A stretch of 64,000 nt of DNA, taken from positions 307,270-371,269 of the forward strand of contig NC_090137.1 in the NCBI RefSeq assembly GCF_017916325.1. The letters are read 5' to 3'. This document shows, in pieces, positions 1-8,197 of this stretch. Made by a program: the position numbers and the translations under genes. This stretch comes from Leishmania martiniquensis (Eukaryota > Euglenozoa > Kinetoplastea > Trypanosomatida > Trypanosomatidae). Numbering within the stretch: the stretch's first letter is position 1; each line of letters starts with the position of its first letter. Below the pieces are notes generated by a model that was not told the origin of the DNA, ran no database searches, and saw only the letters and a list, made by a program, of their open reading frames with translations.

Positions 1-24
1 GTGCACACGCGCAGCACCAAAAAA

Positions 25-123
25 GAGAGCGCTGGCGCGCTTCCAAAATCTTGCCGGAAGACAGGTTCCGGAAGTTTCGCATACCAATAAAGTACAGAAA
101 CTGATACTTATATAGCGTTAGTT
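25..123 (-). ncRNA. SLRNA: Spliced-leader RNA, copy 1
   Basis: Donor of the 39-nt capped leader that is trans-spliced onto every mRNA. The transcript starts at 123 and runs leftward. The exon is 123-85, beginning AACTAACGCTATATAAGTAT and ending TTTATTG. The GTATG splice donor follows at 84-80. The Sm-like site (GATTTTGG on the minus strand) lies at about 43-50, and six T (19-24) end transcription. The primary transcript is about 96-99 nt. All later copies have the same layout. SL genes are transcribed by RNA polymerase II from their own promoters in this family. Confidence 0.97.
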
Positions 124-342
124 ATCCGTTCCCTGCCAGCCGGCGCGCCGTTTGGGGGTGGCGGTGGTGGCTGCGCCGAGGCGCGCGTCATGGCGGACTG
201 CCGGGGGCCGGCTGGGGCGGCGCGTGCCCGCCGGACGGGCGCCGGGCGTGAGGGGCAGCGGCGGCCGTCGAGCAGCAGCCGGGCGCCGCACCCGCCGTGG
301 AGGGGCCGGCGCGTGGGCGTGCACACGCGCAGCACCAAAAAA

Positions 343-441
343 GAGAGCGCTGGCGCGCTTCCAAAATCTTGCCGGAAGACAGGTTCCGGAAGTTTCGCAT
401 ACCAATAAAGTACAGAAACTGATACTTATATAGCGTTAGTT
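343..441 (-). ncRNA. SLRNA: Spliced-leader RNA, copy 2
   Basis: Start at 441, exon 441-403, GTATG donor at 402, six-T terminator at 337-342. The unit to its left is 318 bp. Confidence 0.97.
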
Positions 442-660
442 ATCCGTTCCCTGCCAGCCGGCGCGCCGTTTGGGGGTGGCGGTGGTGGCTGCGCCGAGGC
501 GCGCGTCATGGCGGACTGCCGGGGGCCGGCTGGGGCGGCGCGTGCCCGCCGGACGGGCGCCGGGCGTGAGGGGCAGCGGCGGCCGTCGAGCAGCAGCCGG
601 GCGCCGCACCCGCCGTGGAGGGGCCGGCGCGTGGGCGTGCACACGCGCAGCACCAAAAAA

Positions 661-759
661 GAGAGCGCTGGCGCGCTTCCAAAATCTTGCCGGAAGACAG
701 GTTCCGGAAGTTTCGCATACCAATAAAGTACAGAAACTGATACTTATATAGCGTTAGTT
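661..759 (-). ncRNA. SLRNA: Spliced-leader RNA, copy 3
   Basis: Start at 759, exon 759-721, six-T terminator at 655-660. The transcribed part looks identical to copy 1. Confidence 0.97.
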
Positions 760-984
760 ATCCGTTCCCTGCCAGCCGGCGCGCCGTTTGGGGGTGGCGG
801 TGGTGGCTGCGCCGAGGCGCGCGTCATGGCGGACTGCCGGGGGCCGGCTGGGGCGGCGCGTGCCCGCCGGACGGGCGCCGGGCGTGAGGGGCAGCGGCGG
901 CCGTCGAGCAGCAGCCGGGCGCCGCACCCGCCGTGGAGGGGGCCGGCGCGTGGGCGTGCACACGCGCAGCACCAAAAAAAAAAA

Positions 985-1083
985 GAGAGCGCTGGCGCGC
1001 TTCCAAAATCTTGCCGGAAGACAGGTTCCGGAAGTTTCGCATACCAATAAAGTACAGAAACTGATACTTATATAGCGTTAGTT
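985..1083 (-). ncRNA. SLRNA: Spliced-leader RNA, copy 4 (long T tract)
   Basis: Start at 1083, exon 1083-1045. The terminator is an 11-T tract (974-984) instead of six. The spacer upstream of this copy has a sixth G in the G run near 1120 and reads GCGGGCTGCC where most copies read GCGGACTGCC. Confidence 0.97.
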
Positions 1084-1303
1084 ATCCGTTCCCTGCCAGC
1101 CGGCGCGCCGTTTGGGGGGTGGCGGTGGTGGCTGCGCCGAGGCGCGCGTCATGGCGGGCTGCCGGGGGCCGGCTGGGGCGGCGCGTGCCCGCCGGACGGG
1201 CGCCGGGCGTGAGGGGCAGCGGCGGCCGTCGAGCAGCAGCCGGGCGCCGCACCCGCCGTGGAGGGGCCGGCGCGTGGGCGTGCACACGCGCAGCACCAAA
1301 AAA

Positions 1304-1402
1304 GAGAGCGCTGGCGCGCTTCCAAAATCTTGCCGGAAGACAGGTTCCGGAAGTTTCGCATACCAATAAAGTACAGAAACTGATACTTATATAGCGTTAG
1401 TT
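1304..1402 (-). ncRNA. SLRNA: Spliced-leader RNA, copy 5
   Basis: Start at 1402, exon 1402-1364, six-T terminator at 1298-1303. Confidence 0.97.
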
Positions 1403-1622
1403 ATCCGTTCCCTGCCAGCCGGCGCGCCGTTTGGGGGTGGCGGTGGTGGCTGCGCCGAGGCGCGCGTCATGGCGGACTGCCGGGGGCCGGCTGGGGCGGC
1501 GCGTGCCCGCCGGACGGGCGCCGGGCGTGAGGGGCAGCGGCGGCCGTCGAGCAGCAGCCGGGCGCCGCACCCGCCGTGGAGGGGGCCGGCGCGTGGGCGT
1601 GCACACGCGCAGCACCAAAAAA

Positions 1623-1721
1623 GAGAGCGCTGGCGCGCTTCCAAAATCTTGCCGGAAGACAGGTTCCGGAAGTTTCGCATACCAATAAAGTACAGAAACT
1701 GATACTTATATAGCGTTAGTT
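1623..1721 (-). ncRNA. SLRNA: Spliced-leader RNA, copy 6
   Basis: Start at 1721, exon 1721-1683, six-T terminator. It belongs to a run of 319-bp units (copies 5-7) that look alike. Confidence 0.97.
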
Positions 1722-1941
1722 ATCCGTTCCCTGCCAGCCGGCGCGCCGTTTGGGGGTGGCGGTGGTGGCTGCGCCGAGGCGCGCGTCATGGCGGACTGCC
1801 GGGGGCCGGCTGGGGCGGCGCGTGCCCGCCGGACGGGCGCCGGGCGTGAGGGGCAGCGGCGGCCGTCGAGCAGCAGCCGGGCGCCGCACCCGCCGTGGAG
1901 GGGGCCGGCGCGTGGGCGTGCACACGCGCAGCACCAAAAAA

Positions 1942-2040
1942 GAGAGCGCTGGCGCGCTTCCAAAATCTTGCCGGAAGACAGGTTCCGGAAGTTTCGCATA
2001 CCAATAAAGTACAGAAACTGATACTTATATAGCGTTAGTT
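1942..2040 (-). ncRNA. SLRNA: Spliced-leader RNA, copy 7
   Basis: Start at 2040, exon 2040-2002, six-T terminator. Same unit type as copies 5 and 6. Confidence 0.97.
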
Positions 2041-2260
2041 ATCCGTTCCCTGCCAGCCGGCGCGCCGTTTGGGGGTGGCGGTGGTGGCTGCGCCGAGGCG
2101 CGCGTCATGGCGGACTGCCGGGGGCCGGCTGGGGCGGCGCGTGCCCGCCGGACGGGCGCCGGGCGTGAGGGGCAGCGGCGGCCGTCGAGCAGCAGCCGGG
2201 CGCCGCACCCGCCGTGGAGGGGGCCGGCGCGTGGGCGTGCACACGCGCAGCACCAAAAAA

Positions 2261-2359
2261 GAGAGCGCTGGCGCGCTTCCAAAATCTTGCCGGAAGACAG
2301 GTTCCGGAAGTTTCGCATACCAATAAAGTACAGAAACTGATACTTATATAGCGTTAGTT
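2261..2359 (-). ncRNA. SLRNA: Spliced-leader RNA, copy 8
   Basis: Start at 2359, exon 2359-2321, six-T terminator. Its upstream spacer has the four-G form (GGAGGGGCCGG) seen in copies 1 and 2. Confidence 0.97.
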
Positions 2360-2578
2360 ATCCGTTCCCTGCCAGCCGGCGCGCCGTTTGGGGGTGGCGG
2401 TGGTGGCTGCGCCGAGGCGCGCGTCATGGCGGACTGCCGGGGGCCGGCTGGGGCGGCGCGTGCCCGCCGGACGGGCGCCGGGCGTGAGGGGCAGCGGCGG
2501 CCGTCGAGCAGCAGCCGGGCGCCGCACCCGCCGTGGAGGGGCCGGCGCGTGGGCGTGCACACGCGCAGCACCAAAAAA

Positions 2579-2677
2579 GAGAGCGCTGGCGCGCTTCCAA
2601 AATCTTGCCGGAAGACAGGTTCCGGAAGTTTCGCATACCAATAAAGTACAGAAACTGATACTTATATAGCGTTAGTT
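2579..2677 (-). ncRNA. SLRNA: Spliced-leader RNA, copy 9
   Basis: Start at 2677, exon 2677-2639, six-T terminator at 2573-2578. Its upstream spacer has one G fewer (ACTGCCGGGGCCGG), a variant shared with copies 15 and 16. Confidence 0.97.
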
Positions 2678-2901
2678 ATCCGTTCCCTGCCAGCCGGCGC
2701 GCCGTTTGGGGGTGGCGGTGGTGGCTGCGCCGAGGCGCGCGTCATGGCGGACTGCCGGGGCCGGCTGGGGCGGCGCGTGCCCGCCGGACGGGCGCCGGGC
2801 GTGAGGGGCAGCGGCGGCCGTCGAGCAGCAGCCGGGCGCCGCACCCGCCGTGGAGGGGGCCGGCGCGTGGGCGTGCACACGCGCAGCACCAAAAAAAAAA
2901 A

Positions 2902-3000
2902 GAGAGCGCTGGCGCGCTTCCAAAATCTTGCCGGAAGACAGGTTCCGGAAGTTTCGCATACCAATAAAGTACAGAAACTGATACTTATATAGCGTTAGTT
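2902..3000 (-). ncRNA. SLRNA: Spliced-leader RNA, copy 10 (long T tract)
   Basis: Start at 3000, exon 3000-2962. The terminator is an 11-T tract (2891-2901). Confidence 0.97.
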
Positions 3001-3219
3001 ATCCGTTCCCTGCCAGCCGGCGCGCCGTTTGGGGGTGGCGGTGGTGGCTGCGCCGAGGCGCGCGTCATGGCGGACTGCCGGGGGCCGGCTGGGGCGGCGC
3101 GTGCCCGCCGGACGGGCGCCGGGCGTGAGGGGCAGCGGCGGCCGTCGAGCAGCAGCCGGGCGCCGCACCCGCCGTGGAGGGGCCGGCGCGTGGGCGTGCA
3201 CACGCGCAGCACCAAAAAA

Positions 3220-3318
3220 GAGAGCGCTGGCGCGCTTCCAAAATCTTGCCGGAAGACAGGTTCCGGAAGTTTCGCATACCAATAAAGTACAGAAACTGAT
3301 ACTTATATAGCGTTAGTT
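3220..3318 (-). ncRNA. SLRNA: Spliced-leader RNA, copy 11
   Basis: Start at 3318, exon 3318-3280, six-T terminator. Its upstream spacer has the same pair of marks as copy 4 (six-G run and GCGGGCTGCC). Confidence 0.97.
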
Positions 3319-3539
3319 ATCCGTTCCCTGCCAGCCGGCGCGCCGTTTGGGGGGTGGCGGTGGTGGCTGCGCCGAGGCGCGCGTCATGGCGGGCTGCCGG
3401 GGGCCGGCTGGGGCGGCGCGTGCCCGCCGGACGGGCGCCGGGCGTGAGGGGCAGCGGCGGCCGTCGAGCAGCAGCCGGGCGCCGCACCCGCCGTGGAGGG
3501 GGCCGGCGCGTGGGCGTGCACACGCGCAGCACCAAAAAA

Positions 3540-3638
3540 GAGAGCGCTGGCGCGCTTCCAAAATCTTGCCGGAAGACAGGTTCCGGAAGTTTCGCATACC
3601 AATAAAGTACAGAAACTGATACTTATATAGCGTTAGTT
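3540..3638 (-). ncRNA. SLRNA: Spliced-leader RNA, copy 12
   Basis: Start at 3638, exon 3638-3600, six-T terminator at 3534-3539. Confidence 0.97.
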
Positions 3639-3858
3639 ATCCGTTCCCTGCCAGCCGGCGCGCCGTTTGGGGGTGGCGGTGGTGGCTGCGCCGAGGCGCG
3701 CGTCATGGCGGACTGCCGGGGGCCGGCTGGGGCGGCGCGTGCCCGCCGGACGGGCGCCGGGCGTGAGGGGCAGCGGCGGCCGTCGAGCAGCAGCCGGGCG
3801 CCGCACCCGCCGTGGAGGGGGCCGGCGCGTGGGCGTGCACACGCGCAGCACCAAAAAA

Positions 3859-3957
3859 GAGAGCGCTGGCGCGCTTCCAAAATCTTGCCGGAAGACAGGT
3901 TCCGGAAGTTTCGCATACCAATAAAGTACAGAAACTGATACTTATATAGCGTTAGTT
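3859..3957 (-). ncRNA. SLRNA: Spliced-leader RNA, copy 13
   Basis: Start at 3957, exon 3957-3919, six-T terminator. Standard 319-bp unit. Confidence 0.97.
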
Positions 3958-4177
3958 ATCCGTTCCCTGCCAGCCGGCGCGCCGTTTGGGGGTGGCGGTG
4001 GTGGCTGCGCCGAGGCGCGCGTCATGGCGGACTGCCGGGGGCCGGCTGGGGCGGCGCGTGCCCGCCGGACGGGCGCCGGGCGTGAGGGGCAGCGGCGGCC
4101 GTCGAGCAGCAGCCGGGCGCCGCACCCGCCGTGGAGGGGGCCGGCGCGTGGGCGTGCACACGCGCAGCACCAAAAAA

Positions 4178-4276
4178 GAGAGCGCTGGCGCGCTTCCAAA
4201 ATCTTGCCGGAAGACAGGTTCCGGAAGTTTCGCATACCAATAAAGTACAGAAACTGATACTTATATAGCGTTAGTT
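4178..4276 (-). ncRNA. SLRNA: Spliced-leader RNA, copy 14
   Basis: Start at 4276, exon 4276-4238, six-T terminator. Standard 319-bp unit. Confidence 0.97.
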
Positions 4277-4496
4277 ATCCGTTCCCTGCCAGCCGGCGCG
4301 CCGTTTGGGGGTGGCGGTGGTGGCTGCGCCGAGGCGCGCGTCATGGCGGACTGCCGGGGGCCGGCTGGGGCGGCGCGTGCCCGCCGGACGGGCGCCGGGC
4401 GTGAGGGGCAGCGGCGGCCGTCGAGCAGCAGCCGGGCGCCGCACCCGCCGTGGAGGGGGCCGGCGCGTGGGCGTGCACACGCGCAGCACCAAAAAA

Positions 4497-4595
4497 GAGA
4501 GCGCTGGCGCGCTTCCAAAATCTTGCCGGAAGACAGGTTCCGGAAGTTTCGCATACCAATAAAGTACAGAAACTGATACTTATATAGCGTTAGTT
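4497..4595 (-). ncRNA. SLRNA: Spliced-leader RNA, copy 15
   Basis: Start at 4595, exon 4595-4557, six-T terminator at 4491-4496. The upstream spacer has the four-G variant ACTGCCGGGGCCGG. Confidence 0.97.
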
Positions 4596-4814
4596 ATCCG
4601 TTCCCTGCCAGCCGGCGCGCCGTTTGGGGGTGGCGGTGGTGGCTGCGCCGAGGCGCGCGTCATGGCGGACTGCCGGGGCCGGCTGGGGCGGCGCGTGCCC
4701 GCCGGACGGGCGCCGGGCGTGAGGGGCAGCGGCGGCCGTCGAGCAGCAGCCGGGCGCCGCACCCGCCGTGGAGGGGGCCGGCGCGTGGGCGTGCACACGC
4801 GCAGCACCAAAAAA

Positions 4815-4913
4815 GAGAGCGCTGGCGCGCTTCCAAAATCTTGCCGGAAGACAGGTTCCGGAAGTTTCGCATACCAATAAAGTACAGAAACTGATACTTA
4901 TATAGCGTTAGTT
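4815..4913 (-). ncRNA. SLRNA: Spliced-leader RNA, copy 16
   Basis: Start at 4913, exon 4913-4875, six-T terminator at 4809-4814. The upstream spacer has the same four-G variant as copy 15. Confidence 0.97.
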
Positions 4914-5131
4914 ATCCGTTCCCTGCCAGCCGGCGCGCCGTTTGGGGGTGGCGGTGGTGGCTGCGCCGAGGCGCGCGTCATGGCGGACTGCCGGGGCCGG
5001 CTGGGGCGGCGCGTGCCCGCCGGACGGGCGCCGGGCGTGAGGGGCAGCGGCGGCCGTCGAGCAGCAGCCGGGCGCCGCACCCGCCGTGGAGGGGGCCGGC
5101 GCGTGGGCGTGCACACGCGCAGCACCAAAAA

Positions 5132-5230
5132 GAGAGCGCTGGCGCGCTTCCAAAATCTTGCCGGAAGACAGGTTCCGGAAGTTTCGCATACCAATAAAGT
5201 ACAGAAACTGATACTTATATAGCGTTAGTT
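5132..5230 (-). ncRNA. SLRNA: Spliced-leader RNA, copy 17 (short T tract)
   Basis: Start at 5230, exon 5230-5192. The terminator has only five T (5127-5131), the shortest in the window, so readthrough into the next spacer may be more frequent from this copy. Confidence 0.97.
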
Positions 5231-5449
5231 ATCCGTTCCCTGCCAGCCGGCGCGCCGTTTGGGGGTGGCGGTGGTGGCTGCGCCGAGGCGCGCGTCATGG
5301 CGGACTGCCGGGGGCCGGCTGGGGCGGCGCGTGCCCGCCGGACGGGCGCCGGGCGTGAGGGGCAGCGGCGGCCGTCGAGCAGCAGCCGGGCGCCGCACCC
5401 GCCGTGGAGGGGCCGGCGCGTGGGCGTGCACACGCGCAGCACCAAAAAA

Positions 5450-5548
5450 GAGAGCGCTGGCGCGCTTCCAAAATCTTGCCGGAAGACAGGTTCCGGAAGT
5501 TTCGCATACCAATAAAGTACAGAAACTGATACTTATATAGCGTTAGTT
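5450..5548 (-). ncRNA. SLRNA: Spliced-leader RNA, copy 18
   Basis: Start at 5548, exon 5548-5510, six-T terminator. Confidence 0.97.
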
Positions 5549-5768
5549 ATCCGTTCCCTGCCAGCCGGCGCGCCGTTTGGGGGTGGCGGTGGTGGCTGCG
5601 CCGAGGCGCGCGTCATGGCGGACTGCCGGGGGCCGGCTGGGGCGGCGCGTGCCCGCCGGACGGGCGCCGGGCGTGAGGGGCAGCGGCGGCCGTCGAGCAG
5701 CAGCCGGGCGCCGCACCCGCCGTGGAGGGGGCCGGCGCGTGGGCGTGCACACGCGCAGCACCAAAAAA

Positions 5769-5867
5769 GAGAGCGCTGGCGCGCTTCCAAAATCTTGCCG
5801 GAAGACAGGTTCCGGAAGTTTCGCATACCAATAAAGTACAGAAACTGATACTTATATAGCGTTAGTT
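5769..5867 (-). ncRNA. SLRNA: Spliced-leader RNA, copy 19
   Basis: Start at 5867, exon 5867-5829, six-T terminator. Standard 319-bp unit. Confidence 0.97.
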
Positions 5868-6087
5868 ATCCGTTCCCTGCCAGCCGGCGCGCCGTTTGGG
5901 GGTGGCGGTGGTGGCTGCGCCGAGGCGCGCGTCATGGCGGACTGCCGGGGGCCGGCTGGGGCGGCGCGTGCCCGCCGGACGGGCGCCGGGCGTGAGGGGC
6001 AGCGGCGGCCGTCGAGCAGCAGCCGGGCGCCGCACCCGCCGTGGAGGGGGCCGGCGCGTGGGCGTGCACACGCGCAGCACCAAAAAA

Positions 6088-6186
6088 GAGAGCGCTGGCG
6101 CGCTTCCAAAATCTTGCCGGAAGACAGGTTCCGGAAGTTTCGCATACCAATAAAGTACAGAAACTGATACTTATATAGCGTTAGTT
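6088..6186 (-). ncRNA. SLRNA: Spliced-leader RNA, copy 20
   Basis: Start at 6186, exon 6186-6148, six-T terminator. Standard 319-bp unit. Confidence 0.97.
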
Positions 6187-6406
6187 ATCCGTTCCCTGCC
6201 AGCCGGCGCGCCGTTTGGGGGTGGCGGTGGTGGCTGCGCCGAGGCGCGCGTCATGGCGGACTGCCGGGGGCCGGCTGGGGCGGCGCGTGCCCGCCGGACG
6301 GGCGCCGGGCGTGAGGGGCAGCGGCGGCCGTCGAGCAGCAGCCGGGCGCCGCACCCGCCGTGGAGGGGGCCGGCGCGTGGGCGTGCACACGCGCAGCACC
6401 AAAAAA

Positions 6407-6505
6407 GAGAGCGCTGGCGCGCTTCCAAAATCTTGCCGGAAGACAGGTTCCGGAAGTTTCGCATACCAATAAAGTACAGAAACTGATACTTATATAGCGT
6501 TAGTT
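6407..6505 (-). ncRNA. SLRNA: Spliced-leader RNA, copy 21
   Basis: Start at 6505, exon 6505-6467, six-T terminator at 6401-6406. Confidence 0.97.
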
Positions 6506-6730
6506 ATCCGTTCCCTGCCAGCCGGCGCGCCGTTTGGGGGTGGCGGTGGTGGCTGCGCCGAGGCGCGCGTCATGGCGGACTGCCGGGGGCCGGCTGGGGC
6601 GGCGCGTGCCCGCCGGACGGGCGCCGGGCGTGAGGGGCAGCGGCGGCCGTCGAGCAGCAGCCGGGCGCCGCACCCGCCGTGGAGGGGGCCGGCGCGTGGG
6701 CGTGCACACGCGCAGCACCAAAAAAAAAAA

Positions 6731-6829
6731 GAGAGCGCTGGCGCGCTTCCAAAATCTTGCCGGAAGACAGGTTCCGGAAGTTTCGCATACCAATAAAGTA
6801 CAGAAACTGATACTTATATAGCGTTAGTT
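6731..6829 (-). ncRNA. SLRNA: Spliced-leader RNA, copy 22 (long T tract)
   Basis: Start at 6829, exon 6829-6791. The terminator is an 11-T tract (6720-6730). Confidence 0.97.
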
Positions 6830-7053
6830 ATCCGTTCCCTGCCAGCCGGCGCGCCGTTTGGGGGTGGCGGTGGTGGCTGCGCCGAGGCGCGCGTCATGGC
6901 GGACTGCCGGGGGCCGGCTGGGGCGGCGCGTGCCCGCCGGACGGGCGCCGGGCGTGAGGGGCAGCGGCGGCCGTCGAGCAGCAGCCGGGCGCCGCACCCG
7001 CCGTGGAGGGGGCCGGCGCGTGGGCGTGCACACGCGCAGCACCAAAAAAAAAA

Positions 7054-7152
7054 GAGAGCGCTGGCGCGCTTCCAAAATCTTGCCGGAAGACAGGTTCCGG
7101 AAGTTTCGCATACCAATAAAGTACAGAAACTGATACTTATATAGCGTTAGTT
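7054..7152 (-). ncRNA. SLRNA: Spliced-leader RNA, copy 23 (array-terminal)
   Basis: Start at 7152, exon 7152-7114, ten-T terminator at 7044-7053. This is the rightmost, promoter-proximal copy of the array. Its transcribed part matches the others. About 95 bp of standard spacer is kept upstream before a 10-bp insertion, so it is probably functional. Confidence 0.95.
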
Positions 7153-7247
7153 ATCCGTTCCCTGCCAGCCGGCGCGCCGTTTGGGGGGTGGCGGTGGTGG
7201 CTGCGCCGAGGCGCGCGTCATGGCGGACTGCCGGGGGCCGGCTGGGG
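7153..7247 (-). promoter_or_regulatory. SL RNA promoter region of the terminal copy
   Basis: In Leishmania and relatives the SL RNA promoter is bipartite, with elements roughly 30-40 and 60-70 bp upstream of the start, bound by the tSNAP complex. In this copy those places correspond to about 7183-7193 and 7210-7220. The sequence from 7153 to about 7247 matches the spacer of all other copies except for one added G in the G run near 7187. The assignment rests on position and conservation, and I did not recognise the exact element sequences. Confidence 0.55.
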
Positions 7248-7299
7248 GGTGCTGGGGCGGCGCGTGCCCGCCGGACGGGCGCCGGGCGTGAGGGGCAGC

Positions 7300-8197
7300 T
7301 GGGTGCCGCGTGTGTGTGGGTTTCCTGTGGCTGTTGAATGTTGGGCAGTCGGACGGCGGAATTAGGTTGTAGAGACCAGAAAGGTTGTGTGGGCGAAGAA
7401 GTGGGCGTTTTTTCGTTGTTTGACTACGAGGCGGGTGTTTTGTGCGCTGAAGCACTAGGTTGAGGTGGGACAATGAGAAGTGGTTTAAATGGACGGGGGC
7501 GGCTCTTTACCCTTTGGGTGGTGTGTTTTCTTAATGTATATTTTAGTCTCTAATAGATGGGCTCTTACTGTTTTCTTGTTGAGTAGTTAATCAGTTAGGT
7601 TGGTCAAGCTTATGAGGATTGGTGCGTGAGTTTTTCGTGTTCGCGGGAGGGGAAGCTTGATGCTCTCGGGCGAGGGGGTGGCTTAGTGGATACGTCGCAT
7701 GCTCACTTTATAGGGTTTTCCTGTCGGTATTGGATAAGGAACTGATTTTTTTCTCCCGTTAGCATGCAATGACGGGGGCCAGATGACGAGCGGCATGCTG
7801 CTCTCTATCATTTACTTGCTGCAAAGTGGAAGGGTGCTCTTGATATGACGGTGGAGTCACTTGGGGTATTTGTGGCGGAATGTTTACTATTGTAGCCGAC
7901 TACTTGTGAGATTAACAAAGGTGCTTATGAACCACATGTGCTTGGGGCGCTGCGCGAAGATGCGAAGGACCAGTGGATTAGAGCTATGGCAAAATTCGCT
8001 AGATTAGGAAACCTTCAGGTTTCTTGTGGCTTCCTCGTCGCGTTTTTGTATGCTATGGAAGCTAACCAACTAGTCAGCAGTAGAGCATTCAACATATCAG
8101 TCTTCAGCAGGGCCGATCTCTGCAGTCCCCTGCTATTCGGTAAAGCAGCAAGGAAACACTCGCATTTGTGCTTCTCTCCCTCTTTATTCTTCGCTAT
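7300..8197. other. Divergent strand-switch region
   Basis: SL genes run leftward from 7152 and the protein genes run rightward from about 8.2 kb, so this is a divergent junction where RNA polymerase II usually starts the polycistronic unit in these organisms. It is clearly less GC-rich than its surroundings, with many T runs. It begins with a short zone that may be a decayed continuation of the SL unit (7300-7315). I see no convincing gene in it. A perfect tRNA-type A box (TGGCTTAGTGG, 7679-7689) followed by seven T (7746-7752) does not fold as a tRNA. Confidence 0.7.

Larger units (their letters stand above)
1..7299 (-). repeat. Spliced-leader (mini-exon) RNA gene tandem array
   Basis: Head-to-tail array of a 317-324 bp unit, with 23 complete SL RNA genes in the window and a partial spacer at the left edge, so the array continues outside. 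Each unit has, on the minus strand, a GC-rich spacer, the 39-nt leader exon, a roughly 60-nt intron-like part with an Sm-type site, and a T tract. The transcribed parts look identical in every copy. Differences lie in the spacer (G-run lengths, one A-to-G change) and in the T tract (5, 6, 10 or 11 T). Similarity to the unit stops at about 7299. The short ORFs found in every unit in several frames are by-products of the GC-rich repeat and are not genes. Confidence 0.97.

Noticed and set aside
1..7299. CRISPR-like regular repeats
   Set aside because: Whole 318-bp units repeat without unique spacers, and each contains the spliced-leader exon of a eukaryote.
108..7473. Repeated 70-100 codon open frames on both strands in each SL unit
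   Set aside because: They recur in several frames because the unit is GC-rich and poor in stops. Several run through the SL RNA gene itself. They have no protein-like composition.
7672..7752. tRNA-like signal: perfect A box TGGCTTAGTGG followed by a seven-T run
   Set aside because: The seven bases before the A box (GAGGGGG) have no complementary acceptor strand before the T run, and no B box (GGTTCGANTCC) is present.
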